Below, piece by piece: positions 1 to 13,013 of a stretch of DNA of 64,000 bases. The notes under the pieces were generated by a model that saw nothing but the letters and a program-made list of their open reading frames with translations, made no database searches and was not told the DNA's origin. Source of the stretch: Brachycybe producta (taxonomy: Eukaryota > Arthropoda > Diplopoda > Playtdesmida > Andrognathidae). The first letter of the stretch is position 1, and every line of letters starts with the position of its first letter. The translations under genes and the position numbers were made by a program. The stretch lies in contig JAUPFP010000010.1 of the NCBI GenBank assembly GCA_036925085.1, forward strand, positions 617,501-681,500, written 5' to 3'.

Positions 1-2343
1 AATGCACATTTCTACAACCTACATATTTGTTACCTATTCGTTAATGCAAAACAATGAGCACTCTTCATAAATAAAAGAAGAAGAAAAAAACCAATTAAAT
101 CCATGTGAACGATATTTCTGTGGAAACTAAAATATGATAGTAATATTCTTATCTTAACCTAAATTCTATTTCTTAAAAAATAAATATGCAAGACTTAATT
201 GCTAATGTTCATTATGTTCACGAGAAGAAGAAAAAAACAGTTGAATAAATATTCACAAAAAAAAATACATGAAGTTTACAATGAGTGTGCATCAATCACA
301 TTTCCAACCAATTGTAAAACCTGATGTCATTAAAAGTTGAACACACAAAATCTTCAATTTGCTATTGTCTAAAAAGAAGTTTCGTCGAGTTTGAAAACAA
401 TCGCCTTCTAATATTGTAAATATTCTTATTTTAATAAACTAAAAAACAAAACCTCAACCAGATAAGACAAATGAAAATACTAACAAAGAACAGAATTCTA
501 AAATTGGTATTGTTTTATTCATTTTTATAGATAAGAAACCATTTTTTTGTTGTTTCCTTTTATATAGCTAAACAAAAGAAATTATCATTCATGTAACAAT
601 ATAGAAGCAAACATGAATAAAAATGATTAAAAAAATGTCAGATGTGATGATGTATTTAGATATTCACATTTGTGAAGTAAATATTTATCAAATTTTATAT
701 TATGTATATATAGAGCACAATATACTGATAGTAGTGGCTCTTCATGAAAAGCAGCTTGATATTTTCACATTATATTAAATTATCTAACTGATATTAAAAT
801 TTAAAGCAAAGACAACAACGACAGGAACTGTCAATCATTTTGCAAATTGAATAGATGAGAAATTCTCTGAAGTTAGACAATCCCTGCATACTTGTACGTT
901 CGCAGTGATTGCCTATCGTCAGGGAGTTTTTCTTTCTTCTTTTCTATTCAATTGCGAGCAGCGAAAAAAAAAATCTACACAAACTAAACTAATGATAACT
1001 AATTGGCGTTGAAGTTTCAATTTCACACACCCACTCATAAATGACAGATTTCTTCTTCAATGTTGTATAATCCCCTAATAGGACAAACAAAGAGCATAAT
1101 ATGCAAATAGTACCCATAAATGAGCATTGACGTTTTAGCCACCATAAAAATGTAATTAAAAATAAAACTAATTAATAGAACAACCCACAAATGAGAAGCT
1201 TAGTGTTTTCTAGCCACTAACCAAAACTAGCATCAGTTAAACATTGAGAATATCTTAACCTTTAATAATTCTTTTTTTATTATTGAAACAAAAAAGCATA
1301 ATTGTAGTGACTTTGTGCTAAAAAGCTACAAATTGCTTTAGCCTTTATCTTAACATTAATATTAAGTTTATAAACATGAAAAGGTAACTTTCATGCATCA
1401 AAGTACATTGCAAGCCACTCCATTATTTATCTAAAAAAAATGGAATTGTTATATAGTAAATTAGTTATCACAATTTTAACCTCGGTGTAGGGTTTCACAA
1501 ACATAAAAAATGAACAAGTTGTAAATAATTGTTCCGACACTGTAAATAGGGAGGAGGGTTTGCATAATTTATTTGTGATGGATTCATGGCGTGACTATTA
1601 AAACCATCCACTGTTTAGAGCTTATTGAAATTGAGCCTAGCTCTGTTTAAAATAACAACCCCACGTGTTTGTCACGGACATAGAATCTAAAATTCAATGA
1701 CGTAAATGAGGTTGGAGGTTGGTATTTTCAAACGAATAAGACACAAAACACAAACATACACACAGCCCTACAACAAACTACATTATGTGGACAACAACAA
1801 CATCATCATCATCCTCGAAACTCGGCTATTATGATTGGCATAGAAAAGGTAGCTCTTCTAGTCTGCACCCTCTATAGGTTAGACTGACTACAAGGTTTAG
1901 TGTGGGTGTGGGTCTCCCCCTTGGTTTATACTTCATTTTATGTATAGCCCACCTATAAAAAGCGCTCAAAACAAGATCTAAACCGTCATTCAACAAATCG
2001 CAGGTTGTTGCAATTTTGAAGCCGCCAAAAAAAAAAAAAAACATCTCATTCATTTTTCAGTTAAAAGAAGCCGCCACACGTTAAGTTCAACTTCTTTTAA
2101 GTAGAAATAATTGAATTTTGTAAAGTAGCAACAAAGTAAATAATTCTATAAAATCATTTTAAGTACTTATTTTTGTTTGACTTTTAAGTTATTTTATGTT
2201 TATACATATATTTAAATCGGAATCATTATAATATCTGTACATTAAACTTTTTTTATTATTATTATTTTGAGTGATCTTCACTTTTCATCTTTATTATTTT
2301 GTTTGAAATTTGCATCCTGATGGCATTTTTCTCCACATTTGAA
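1..2343. other. Intergenic, no gene seen
   Basis: This stretch is AT-rich with homopolymer runs and short open frames only. No spliceable coding exon was recognised on either strand. The part around 1830-2030 is less AT-rich and may be an old repeat, but no terminal repeats or tRNA-like boxes were found in it. Confidence 0.5.
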
Positions 2344-5300
2344 ATGAGACGAGAAAATCTTCTCAAGTTAGTTTTAATTGTTTGGGGACTAAATTCGACC
2401 TGTGGTTACATACAGCGTCAACACGGACTCCAAACAAACCAAGTCATTCAAGACAACGACTGGGAGGTAAATAATAAATCAATTAATATTAGGGACTTAG
2501 CGAAATTTCGTACGAAATAAATTTATTTACAAATTTATTTCGTACGAAATTTCGCTAAGTCCCCATTAATTAATTTGATCTACATAATATTAATCATTAT
2601 AATATCAGAGACGGACTGTAACAAACAAAAAACTGTCCGGAGAAAAATTATTTGCCGGACCCAAAGGAGTAAAATACTCCAAAAATGCTTTAGAATTCTA
2701 CTCTCTTTAAATGTGATCATAGTTTTTTTTTAACAGAAATTTCACTCGGTTCTATTTTTCATATTTGAATAAAATAAATCCGTCAATTTTTGCTATGTTG
2801 TGCAAACAGTTCAGCAAGCGTAGCGAGGGACATTTCTATTAGAAAGAAAGTGTGAAACTAGCAAAATTATTATTACTATTTCTTACTCTCCTTTCTTTTT
2901 TCTTTGAAAAAAAATGTGTTACTTTACTTGTTTACAGATTCTCTTATTGAAAACATTAGCTTTTATTTTTCATTTTTTCATTTATTGTATTTTATCATAA
3001 AATCGGCCCTCAAACTAAGCCGCCCATCGGAAAGATGCCCAATTGTCCAATAGGTCAGTCCGGTCGTTGTATAATAATGATTGTCGAAATTAAAGTGAAA
3101 TAATTTTTCTTACTTTAAAAAAATGAATTGAAAAATTGAAAATATGGGATAAAAAAATTGTCAAAAATGTGAGAGTTTTAAGAACAGAAACAACCATTGA
3201 AATGCACTGCAAAAATTGCAATAACAGAAATTTTATAAAAATCATAGAGCGATTTTTATAAAAACATTTATATGTTTTATTGCAATTAATTTCATTAATT
3301 TGACTTCAAGTGAAAATATCAAAACATTGGCTTAATACCAGTGTTTCCTAATTTTATTTGACCATGAAATCATTTTATAATCTTTAAAATATTATGGAAC
3401 TCCTATAGTACTTTTACATAAAACCCACATACAAAGTGAAAAAAAAAAGATCAGAAAAAGTAGATATGGATAATAATAAAAAAATAGTAGGCACGCAATC
3501 TTAATAGAATGATAATTTAGGATATCAGATTCACTTTTAATTAATTAATATTAAAACGATCGCATAAAATTACAACACATTTTTTGAGTTGTGTTGGAAT
3601 GCCTGAAGACGGACATTAAATTAAAATGTAAATTATTTTAAGAAAATATTATAATTATATACATTTTTGATAGTGTCAAATTGAATATATATTTTTTTAA
3701 TTTTCTGGCGGAAAACTTACTTTTAATTCACGGAATCCCATTTGGGAAACACTGGCTTATACAAATCAAAATGATGTTATTCATATCAGTAAACTTAACA
3801 ATTAGCCGTAATAGGATCATTATTATCAGAGAGAACGTTAAAATGGCTATTTTAAACTGTTATTAAAAAAAAAAACTTGTTGTAAAAGAGATCATCATGA
3901 AAAAAAGTTTCACGTAATTTACTAAGAAACGCGTTTCTTAAACACTTTCAAGTTTTTCTTTTGAGTTTGTTTCTTAAAACGCAAAATAGCCACACAGATC
4001 AATTCGAGTTTATATTGAAAACTCAACTAATAGGTTTGTGGTAACTTAAAGCAAATAAACCTATTCTAATACCTTTGTACACAAATGAGTTAAATGAATT
4101 CAAATTAAATGTGTTTAAGTGAATTAGACGGAATCCAGTTAAGGACATGAACACCAAATAAAAATTGACTTTCTTATTAATATTTTAAATTGAAATACTA
4201 AATCAATATTTTATTGTCAATAGTTTATATATTATATTTAAGTTAATTAACTCAATATTTTCAGATTAACTGAATAAATTGAATTCTATACATTGTTTGT
4301 TTGCATTTCACATTTCTGTATGTATTTCACATTTATTATTTAAAAGTATAATAAATTATCAGGTGTGTGTGTGTACTAGGTATAAGGGAGATACTAAATA
4401 GCAAAAAAAAAAAAAAAAAATGAATAAAACCAAAACATTCTGCAATTTACCTTAATAAAACCAACATGTGAATATTTCCGCAAACGGACACAAAAAACGC
4501 CAACTAAATGCTATTATTTGACATTAAAATCTCTTTATAAAGCTAAAAAAGATTTAATAAAAAAAGCTAATAATGAAATAAAACATTGTTTCGCATCATT
4601 TTTAAGCAATGTCTAGGATTAAAACATAATGCAAGACCCTGACGTATTTTGAAATTTTTTTAAATTCCAGACATTTCTTTATATGAGTTTTATTATGAGT
4701 TTTCGAAGTTTAGAAATTCTTCAACCTTTGGCGGTCGTTGGAGATAGCGGTGGTCAATTTGAATTTCGCCAATAGGAATGCAGTATTAGAATACATGTAA
4801 TAGATTCTGAAAAGCGGGTTTTACAATAAATGTTGCAAAAAAAAAAAAAAAAAAGTACTGCGTTCCTATTGGCAAATTCAAATTGACCACCGCTATTGCC
4901 AACGCCCGGTTCAACCTTTGCCCGTTATTAAAGCTATTTGAGACTAATGGGCTCCTTTAAACCATCCTGAAGCCATTTTTGTACTTTTTAGAGCATTGCA
5001 TTTTTTTTTAAATATTTTGCCCGTTTTTTAATGACTGGAATTAGAATTTAAGAAAATAAATTACCTGACTTTACCAGGTTTTACATATTCTGTACTAAAT
5101 TCTCTGACTCTTTTGAAAATTCCAGATTGAGTGGCAAACACACATGTTTTAGTTGCCAATTTCTAAGTGATGAAAACAAAATGAATTCCTTGAATAAACT
5201 TTACTACACATTATTTGAAATGTACTACTAAACTATTTTCCGGCTATTAAACAAAAACTCAAATATAGCTAATTGATTGTTATCGTCTCCTCAATTAAAA

Positions 5301-8300
5301 ATAACATTGCACATTGAAAAATTCTCTACAGGTAACACTAAAAGATAGTCATCTACCTGAGTGCCAACAACATAGCGTGTGTTCTTACGTTCAAGTGAAT
5401 GCCAGAGGCACAAGCACTCGACATTATTGCCGTTGTCCAGGACCAACTTCATGTCCAAGCATATGGGACAGTCTTGATGGTCATTCCATTACACAAGGAG
5501 CAGATCAATACAAGGTTAGATCAAACAAATCATATATTGTATATGAGTATCACGCGTACTGCAATTGAACTTTGGTTTTTGAAGATAAATATATAATAAA
5601 TCTACATAAATATAAACATTGTTGTGACATGCCGTCAACATTTCGTTGTTTCGCTACTATACTTCATTATACTCACCATGAAATGTAACGAATCCCTTTT
5701 TTTTTTTTTAAAAAAACTAGTCAGAACCGCTTCGTTGTCTTACAAAAACAGAACGCTGGACTGTGATTGGCTGCGAAGTCCTTTTCGTTCAATATTGTGC
5801 GAAAAAAAAAAGGTGCGCAAAGGGGAAACTTTTACTTTATCGCAGCAAAAACTTTTTGCTGCGAAACAAACTTTCTTCGTTTTGCTTCGCTTTTCGCAGC
5901 CAATTACCGTCATAATGTACTGTTCTGTTAAGAGAGTAAAAGCGGCAAACATAATATATACAGAAAGATTTAGGGTCGTATTCTGAACTAGAATTTAAGC
6001 CCGTCTTCGACAGGTGCGACAAATTCTCCCCTTTACCCTCACTTTCCAAACAGACACACATAATTATAGTAGTTATCATAATTCAGGCAGAAATTAATAA
6101 ATAAAAGAAATAAACACCTGAGGAAGAATCGAAACGTGATATCTCTCACTTACCCGCCAGATACATAACTAACTTAGGTCAGCTTCACACAGGACACTTG
6201 TGTTGCCACTTTATGACACCACGCAATAGTAGACGTGGTTTGCTTCACATTGACCATCGTTGAAAACAATGGAATTTTGTCCGTGCATTCCACTGAATTT
6301 GACATTTGTGGCTCCACAAGAACACTCAACGACACTGTAGAACAAAAAAAAAAGGTGGCGGTGTCACTCGTGAACACAAAGTATCTCTTATGAAGTGACA
6401 CTTTTAGCTACTATTGCAATTTCTAATATATGAAAGGTGACCTTTACTTTCCCACCGAGTTAATTTATTCATTGCTAATAAATATGATGCAATCACTCAT
6501 TCCCTACTGGCAACTTTAACTGTTCAGAGGTTTAAGACGATTGACGATTTTTTTTTCGAAAATAAAGTAAACTAATGAGAATTTAATACAGAGTACCAAA
6601 AAGCCCGTCTAAAAATATGTATACTGGTTTTTAAACTCTTGACAACTTTGTTTCTGAGAACATATACTGTAGGTTGATTGCAAAGTCAAAACTAATGAGA
6701 TTTCTATAGGAAGTTTCGTGTTAAGTGCCGATCACACTGGCTGTTTTTCTAGCAAGATTTCGTGCAAGAAATAAGTCAAATAGTGCTATGAATCGTGCAC
6801 AGTTTCATACAAGATAATGTGCTAGAAACCTCTAAGTCTTGCAAGAGTATTTATCACATTGGTAATTTCAATTAATTCAACGACAATCTTGCTTTAAGTT
6901 GAGTTCAGCACTGGCTTTGACTTTGGAGTCATTAAGTGGGAACTAAATTGCAATTACTAATGTGATATAATTTCTTGTAAGCGGTTTCCTGCACAACGAC
7001 GTCCAGAAAACGCACATCTTCATTTCTAGCAAGAAAATGCAAAAATACAGCAATATTTCGTTACTTCTAGTACTAAATCTTGTGGGAAATGGGGTTAACC
7101 AGTCAGTGAGTTCGCTGTTTAAACAATAGTTTGTGAACTGCTTCATAAATTGTTAGCAATTAAGGTTTTTTTTTGTTGCAACTTATTCATAAGTCTGCTA
7201 ACAAACTCAGACACATTATGGCAACATTCAAAGCAGTTAAAATTTGAAGTTCACCCTAACATACTTTTTTCTTCGTCTGAAACATAATCTGTTCTCACCC
7301 CTGTTAAAATGAAATAATTGGGAAACTAGTTTAAACAAAACACTATCATAACTTAAGATTCTTTTGTCTTTTTTTATAGTTGAATTCTGGACCATTTTAA
7401 AGCGTTTTTAAGACTCAACATAATTTTTTCAGACAAAAATGCCATAACATTTACATAACACATATGTACACCAATTATCTGTTGTTTCAACACGTAAACT
7501 CTGTGAAGGCTGTTATGTAATAAATGAAATAACTATAATTAAAATTATTTGCATATGTACGTAAATAAATTTGAATTAGGAAGCCCAATTCTTACAAGTG
7601 GCTGTTTTGTTTTGTACAAGTATGTATACTCAAAACATGTGATAATAAGAATGTTGCCATATGCAAACAATTAGAAAACAGCAAAATTGAGAGCAACAGT
7701 AAAGGTTTAAGAACAAAGAAAACCCATCATTTGATGTTGTCACTAAGGCAACAAGCACTCTGATTAGTGATAATTGTGAATAAACAACCTTAAGAAATAC
7801 ACTCAGACATTGTTATTTGAATACTTTCGATTCACTTATGTAGTTCAATATAAGGCCCAGATTTAAAAAAGAAAACAAGTCATCTTCATCAATCAAGTCT
7901 CTTAGAACATTGTTTGGACATAAGAACACACCCGTTTTCTTGAGCAGAACTTTTATATCCGAGGGTTTGGGTTTTAGTGTTGTTACAATTTCTCCTCTTA
8001 AATATGGACACTAATGTTTTGCTCAAAATGATATTTATCTTGAGCACTATGTACCTTGTAGGAGTTCATAAATGACAAGATCATCTTGAATGAATCCGTG
8101 TCTATTGTGCAAAAAAAAAATGCAATTTAAAGTTAAGGTCCCACATGCGAAAAAATACTCCTGAAAGCAGAAACGAAAACGTTTTACATTTTACGTTGTT
8201 ATTAAAACTTTCTGTGACATACAAGTGAATCATTCCACTTGCACAACAAAAAACCTGAATCGAAAACGTAAAAAAGTTCCAATTATTGGTATGACGAGAC

Positions 8301-10034
8301 AATAAACACATGCAAAAAAAACTCAAGAAGATTTATACAGCAGTGGTTCTCAAACGTTGTTTTGCTCACGGTACAGTATCCTATTCCTGGAGAAATCGCG
8401 ACACCCTTAGCAAAATTAACGCCACACTAGGGCACCCGCACCCTTGTTCACACTTTGGAAACCACTTGTTTAGTTTGGAAAACCTTCCTATTGGTTGCTT
8501 TTTTTTTCTCTGAACAGAAACCGTAAACTGAAAAAAAAAGTTGAAACAATCCTAACTTCCTTTTCATCTGTTTGAAAACGAAATGTTTTACGTTTTTTTC
8601 TTCTCTTGCTTTCTGTTAACGTTTAACGCATATGGGACCTTAGCTTAATTATAAAAGTCTAAATCAATACCAAACTACAACCGTAAAATAAAACAAAATA
8701 ACGGATCCACTAATTTAAAAACCACAGAAAAGTAAATTCACTGAACAGGCAATTTACTAAATTGCTTTGTAACCTAATCCACCAGAATTGTATACATATA
8801 TATTATACATCCCATCCAGTAAAGATAAATTAATGAGTAGATTAATAGGACCAAGGCGTGCTGATGCTATGCGACAGAAGCTAGGAAAATAACGAAATTC
8901 ATGAATTAAACAACTGGGAATTGTTTAAATGAATAAAAATACATTGAAACTAATGAATTGTTTTGGGATTTATCTAACTGTTGAAACTGATTTTCACTGT
9001 TTCTATTTCTCTCTAGAAAGAAAAAAAAAATAAATCAAAATATACAAAAAATAACAAATTGTATACCTTTGTTTTGTGAATTAACTAGTTTTGTGAGAGA
9101 GCCCCAGAGGTGCTCCCATGTACCAACAGACAAGAAATCGCCTACACAAGTACTATGGCATTTGCCAAGGTGACAGGAGACCTGCTTACAACTACGGAAC
9201 ATGTCCACTGTTACTGCCCGGAACTACATACCTATGAAACAGTAGACACAGCAATCACTGACCTTAATGACAGAGTGGAGATCATGAAAGTCAAATACTC
9301 TTGCATTCCGGTAAGTCTACTAGAATTCTACTAAATGTCTAAATAATTATGTTCGTGTTTTGTTTTGTTAAAACAAAATTATTTCTAAGGTGGTCTTAAA
9401 GTGTAAGCGCTTCTCAAACTCTGCATATTCTGTCGTTCAGGTGCACAATGAAGAAACGTGAATGAGTTTTAGAAACTTGAAGGGTTGTTCAATCACTTAA
9501 AATTATTTTCATGTTCAGATCTTAAAAAAAAAAATAAGCTTTTTATGAGAGTTTGAAAATGTCGCAACTTTAAGCAGACGCTATTTTTTTAATTTTTGTC
9601 CATAAAAAGTTTATTTTGAAAGATATCAACATTGAGCTACCGTTCTAGTTTCTAAAACACTTTCTAGTTTCTCTCAAGTCTGCTCTTTAAAGATAGAATA
9701 ATCAAGAGTTAGATAATTAGCGCTAGCTGTTCATAAACCACCGTAATTTCAACTAAAAACTAAAAATTTATTAATTTACTTATTTTAATTGCAATGTGAT
9801 TTAACCTCCTCAGTAAAATAAAACGTTTTATTTAATTTGATTTCATTTTAGTTAAATACTTGTCGACTTTCGGAACCCTGCAAAGCAGTTTCGGACACCA
9901 TTGAAAATTATTTTGTGCATCCAAAATGTTTATGCCCAAATGATGAGAGTTGTCCAACACTGACCAATCATGTCTTGGAAACGATATCAATGGGAAAAGG
10001 GACTGTGCAACTACTGGGATGTCACAAAAAATAA
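2344..10034 (+). CDS. Secreted cysteine-rich protein with internal repeats, four exons
   Basis: Exons are 2344-2466, 5332-5514, 9089-9310 and 9852-10034, all joined in phase 0, giving about 236 residues. The first exon encodes a basic start and a hydrophobic stretch (LLKLVLIVWGL) that reads as a signal peptide, so the product is probably secreted. The mature part holds three related cysteine units. Units 1 and 3 have the same spacing, C-x5-C-x15-C-x-C-x5-C (C52-C82 and C180-C210), each followed by one more cysteine about 22 residues on. Unit 2 keeps only the central CxCP motif (C143, C145) and outer cysteines. The motifs YCRCP, CYCPE and CLCPN mark the units. The third exon is extended to the acceptor at 9088 because this adds FC in frame; the donor after exon 2 (GTTAGA) is weak. 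I do not recognise a named family, and function is unknown. Introns hold several transposon remnants. Confidence 0.75.
2492..2563. repeat. Perfect 33-bp-arm palindrome (mini foldback element)
   Basis: Two perfectly complementary 33-base arms (2492-2524 and 2531-2563) start and end with GGGACTTAGCG and are separated by 6 bases. The element lies 25 bp after the first exon of the secreted-protein gene, in intron 1. It looks like a very small foldback transposon; no convincing target duplication is visible. Confidence 0.8.
4731..4909. mobile_element. Mutator-like MITE with about 10-bp target duplication
   Basis: Long terminal inverted repeats (left from GCGGTCGTTGG, right ending CCAACGCCCGG) frame about 180 bp with an A-run in the middle. 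The flanks carry a direct repeat TTCAACCTTTG (4720-4730 and 4910-4920). A duplication of 9-11 bp fits Mutator-like elements. It sits in intron 1 of the secreted-protein gene. The superfamily is inferred from duplication length only. Confidence 0.6.
8133..8642. mobile_element. Inverted-repeat element interrupted by a second element
   Basis: The left end AAGGTCCCACATGCG (from 8135) is matched by CGCATATGGGACCTT near 8640. Inside it, about 8341-8468, lies a second sequence starting CAGTGGTTCTCAAAC and ending GGAAACCACTTG, ends typical of hAT-type elements. This gives a nested insertion order within intron 2 of the secreted-protein gene. Confidence 0.55.
9380..9710. repeat. Dominant palindromic repeat family, copy 1
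   Basis: This long imperfect palindrome recurs about ten times in the window. Diagnostic pieces are AGTTTATTTTGAAAGATAT, TTCTAGTTTCTAAAACACTTT and a central TTTAAGCAGACG. It lies in intron 3 of the secreted-protein gene. It has no coding capacity and looks like a non-autonomous foldback DNA transposon. Other copies are listed separately. Confidence 0.65.
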
Positions 10035-11297
10035 TAAAAGACAAACAAAATGACATATTTGTTTCAATTTTAAATACAAGTTTGAACGTTTAACTTTTTT
10101 TAAAAAAACAAAACAAGAAAAGAGACAACCGCCAAAAAAAAAAAAAATTGCTAATTGTAAAAATAACTTCACCTATGAATCTATTTAAAATAAACTAGAT
10201 TAACCAAGTCCTTAGTCTACACATATGAAGGCACAACGGAAAAACAAACCCACCTGTCTTTTCAATAAAGGTTTTACTTGAAACCCGTATGTTCTAAATG
10301 TGACCAATTCCTTCACAGTTATAACCTTAACATTTGTATAGCATTACATAACTGCAGCAATGTAATAATTTGCTTCATCATTTAAACCAAATAGCACCCA
10401 AAACGACATTTTTGTATAGTTAAAACCACCTTAAAACAAATGTTTCAACTTATTATGTTACTATCATTAAAATTCTATATCCGTAATATAAACGTGAAAT
10501 AAAATTGGTTTTACTGAGTTGTAATCATTAGTCATAATATGTTTTTTTTATTAATAGTACCAGGCTCGAAATGTGAGCATATGTCAGCATAAGTTGCTTT
10601 CTGCAGCCTTAAAGCTACTGCTTGTTGCCGATTTCTTTAGCAGTACTAGGGGCCTCAATAAACATGAACGTGCCACTGTTTGCATGAAGCTTGTGCGATC
10701 TGGCTCATTCAGATGACAAACTACAGACAAGGATACTTGACACACCATGCTCATATTATGTAAATGAACCCACTCAAGCTGTGCTTGCAATGCTTCCTGT
10801 GCTTCAGCAAAAGTATCTACGCGCTCATATATGTAGTCCCGCCATAAAAATACCACCCCTAATGCTAGGTTGCTAATTTCATTAAGACTGGACCACAGAA
10901 CCACGTTAGTAGCTAAATAGCAAGTGTTAAGTAATAAGTACTAAAACACAAACAGTAGAACTCCGTTTCCTCGTATATGAAGTAGTCCAACCATTCAAAA
11001 TCAAATTGACCGTAAACATGCACGATTTAGAATATTTACTGGTTTTATTACTCATACGTGTGAAGTGATTGGAATTTTGTGTACATCTCATATTTAATAA
11101 AATGAACCTAAAATCAACTTGGATAAGCCTCCATTCATATTTAAAACAAGTGCCGTGATTGACTGAAATAAAAAGGCTTGTGACAGCTGCTACTAATTAT
11201 GTCCTGTCTATGTGGTAGCAAGAAGCTTACATGTAGTGGATAATAGATTCCATGTTGTTGCATACATGAGATTTGGATAGCAGATTATTATGTGGTC

Positions 11298-12001
11298 CAG
11301 GGGCGTAGCTAGGGAACCGCAACTACTGGGGGGGGGGCGCAAAAAACGAAATGAAAGTCGATGTATTTTCAAAAGTAATTGAATAAATTAAGCGAGTGAT
11401 TCCGAATCACTCGTTGAATTTATTCAGCTATTTTCAAAAAATAAATAGACTTTCACTTAATATTTACTTTTAAAAACTACATAGTCGCACCAGTAAACCT
11501 TCATAGAGACCAGTGGGCACGGCGACACGGACACCTCACACATGAATTCACGCATTGCCATCTAATGGCAACATTTGTAATTAATTAATCGAAATCTATT
11601 AGTAACACCGTGACCACAGAATCAAAAGTTAAATAACTTTATATTCTGTGCCGTGACACCTTTGATGAACGACCCGAACAGTCCGACAGTTTGGTTTAGT
11701 AAAATGAAGCTTGTTGCAGGGGGTCTGGGGGGCGCAGACCCTGATTTTTTTTAAATTATTAGATCAAATTAGTCCATTGTTCCGACTGTTCCCCACTTTG
11801 TTCAATGGGAGGAACGGTCGGCAAAATAGACAATATCGATTAAAAAAAATGGAAGGCTGTGCCCAAGACTCCCTGCAACAAGCTTCATTTTACTAAACCT
11901 GCCCTTCCGACTGTTCCGCCGTTCATCAAAATAGCATCCCCTAAAAAAATATGCACAATAATTGTTTAAGGTGTCACGGCAAAAGTCTAGCTACGCCACT
12001 G
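11298..12001. mobile_element. Non-autonomous hAT-type element with 8-bp target duplication
   Basis: The ends CAGGGGCGTAGCT and AGCTACGCCACTG are inverted repeats flanked by the exact 8-bp direct repeat ATGTGGTC (11290-11297 and 12002-12009). Both features are those of hAT elements. The 704-bp interior has no transposase. It contains a hairpin near 11370-11445 and a second large inverted repeat, about 11660-11930, whose arms include AATGAAGCTTGTTGCAG. The intact duplication suggests a fairly recent insertion. Confidence 0.85.
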
Positions 12002-12815
12002 ATGTGGTCAACACATTCCGTGTACCGTGTTTTCTATTTAAAAACTAGATGATACAAAAGAATTTTATTGTAGGTTTGTGTTCAGATACATTTTCTAGTT
12101 TCAGTCATGAATACTGGAGCCATCGAGTTTGTATCAAATATTTTTTGTTAATTTCCATGTTAAGTATGTATGGCAAGATGAGGTGCTCAGTTTATCGCGC
12201 GAATAAAATCAGTATCTGCCACTTGGTATATAGCTATTTAAAGATTCGCGTTTATAGTTTCCGTTTACATTCTCTTTTCGTGTCCAGCTATTTTTGGAAG
12301 TTATTTAAGTGCAATAGGCGGCACTCAAATATACTGTCGCTCCACTGATACTTTTGCAGTACATGCTAATTTCCCAAGACGATTATGTAGTTTCTAACTG
12401 ACTACGGAAGTTAGCATGCAGGTTATTTCCAGATTGGCTTTTTTTTTTTTGAGGAAATCAAAATTTCGTTATGCAAAAGTATCATCCATGGCATACATCC
12501 ATGAATACATAAAAATAACCACGCTTAAAAACTGAAATTCTGGCGCCATCTACTCGTTAGTCTACTAAACTGACCCCAGCGACCCTCTTCAACTTGCGTA
12601 CCGCATTTTAAATATCTTCAAAGCGCTCCTTAAAAGCCTAGATAAATCAAGTTTGCACGTGCTGCATCACTAGATAGACGCAATGTTAAGCGGAAACATG
12701 GTGTCTTATTGTGGCTACGTTCGTTAGTGCCTTCAAGTTGACTTAACTTGGTCTCAATTCTAGTCACTTCAGTGCATGTCCTATCACGTGCAACATGGTC
12801 CTTCCACAACATTTA

Positions 12816-13013
12816 GAGCAGTTAGAAATCGGGGGGGGAGAACTTCTGTTGACTCCGCCTTTGTTATGACGACCGGCAACTTCTAATTGGTTTGTGTGGT
12901 TCGATGTTGAAAAGGGCGGAGCATGTGACGTCAGACTACATTTCCAATTAGAAATTGCGTTCGTCATAACAAGGGCGGAGCCAACTGAAGTTCTCCCTGA
13001 TTTCTGACTTACC
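12816..13013. mobile_element. Palindromic MITE family P, copy 1
   Basis: An approximately 200-bp inverted repeat with the diagnostic core CTTGTTATGACGA / TCGTCATAACAAG and CAACTTCTAATTGG. Similar copies lie at 24506-24713, 53412-53567 and, more diverged, 34947-35085. The left arm here holds a run of eight G. There is no coding capacity. Confidence 0.7.

Noticed and set aside
5624..5986. 120-codon open frame on the plus strand
   Set aside because: It lies in an inverted-repeat region with A/T runs inside intron 2 of the secreted-protein gene; composition is not coding-like.
10584..10904. 106-codon open frame on the minus strand
   Set aside because: No splice context, no recognisable motif, and it overlaps an opposite-strand frame; nothing separates it from chance or an old repeat.
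12049..12348. 99-codon hydrophobic open frame
   Set aside because: AT-driven hydrophobicity with no conserved block and no start or splice signal; likely chance.
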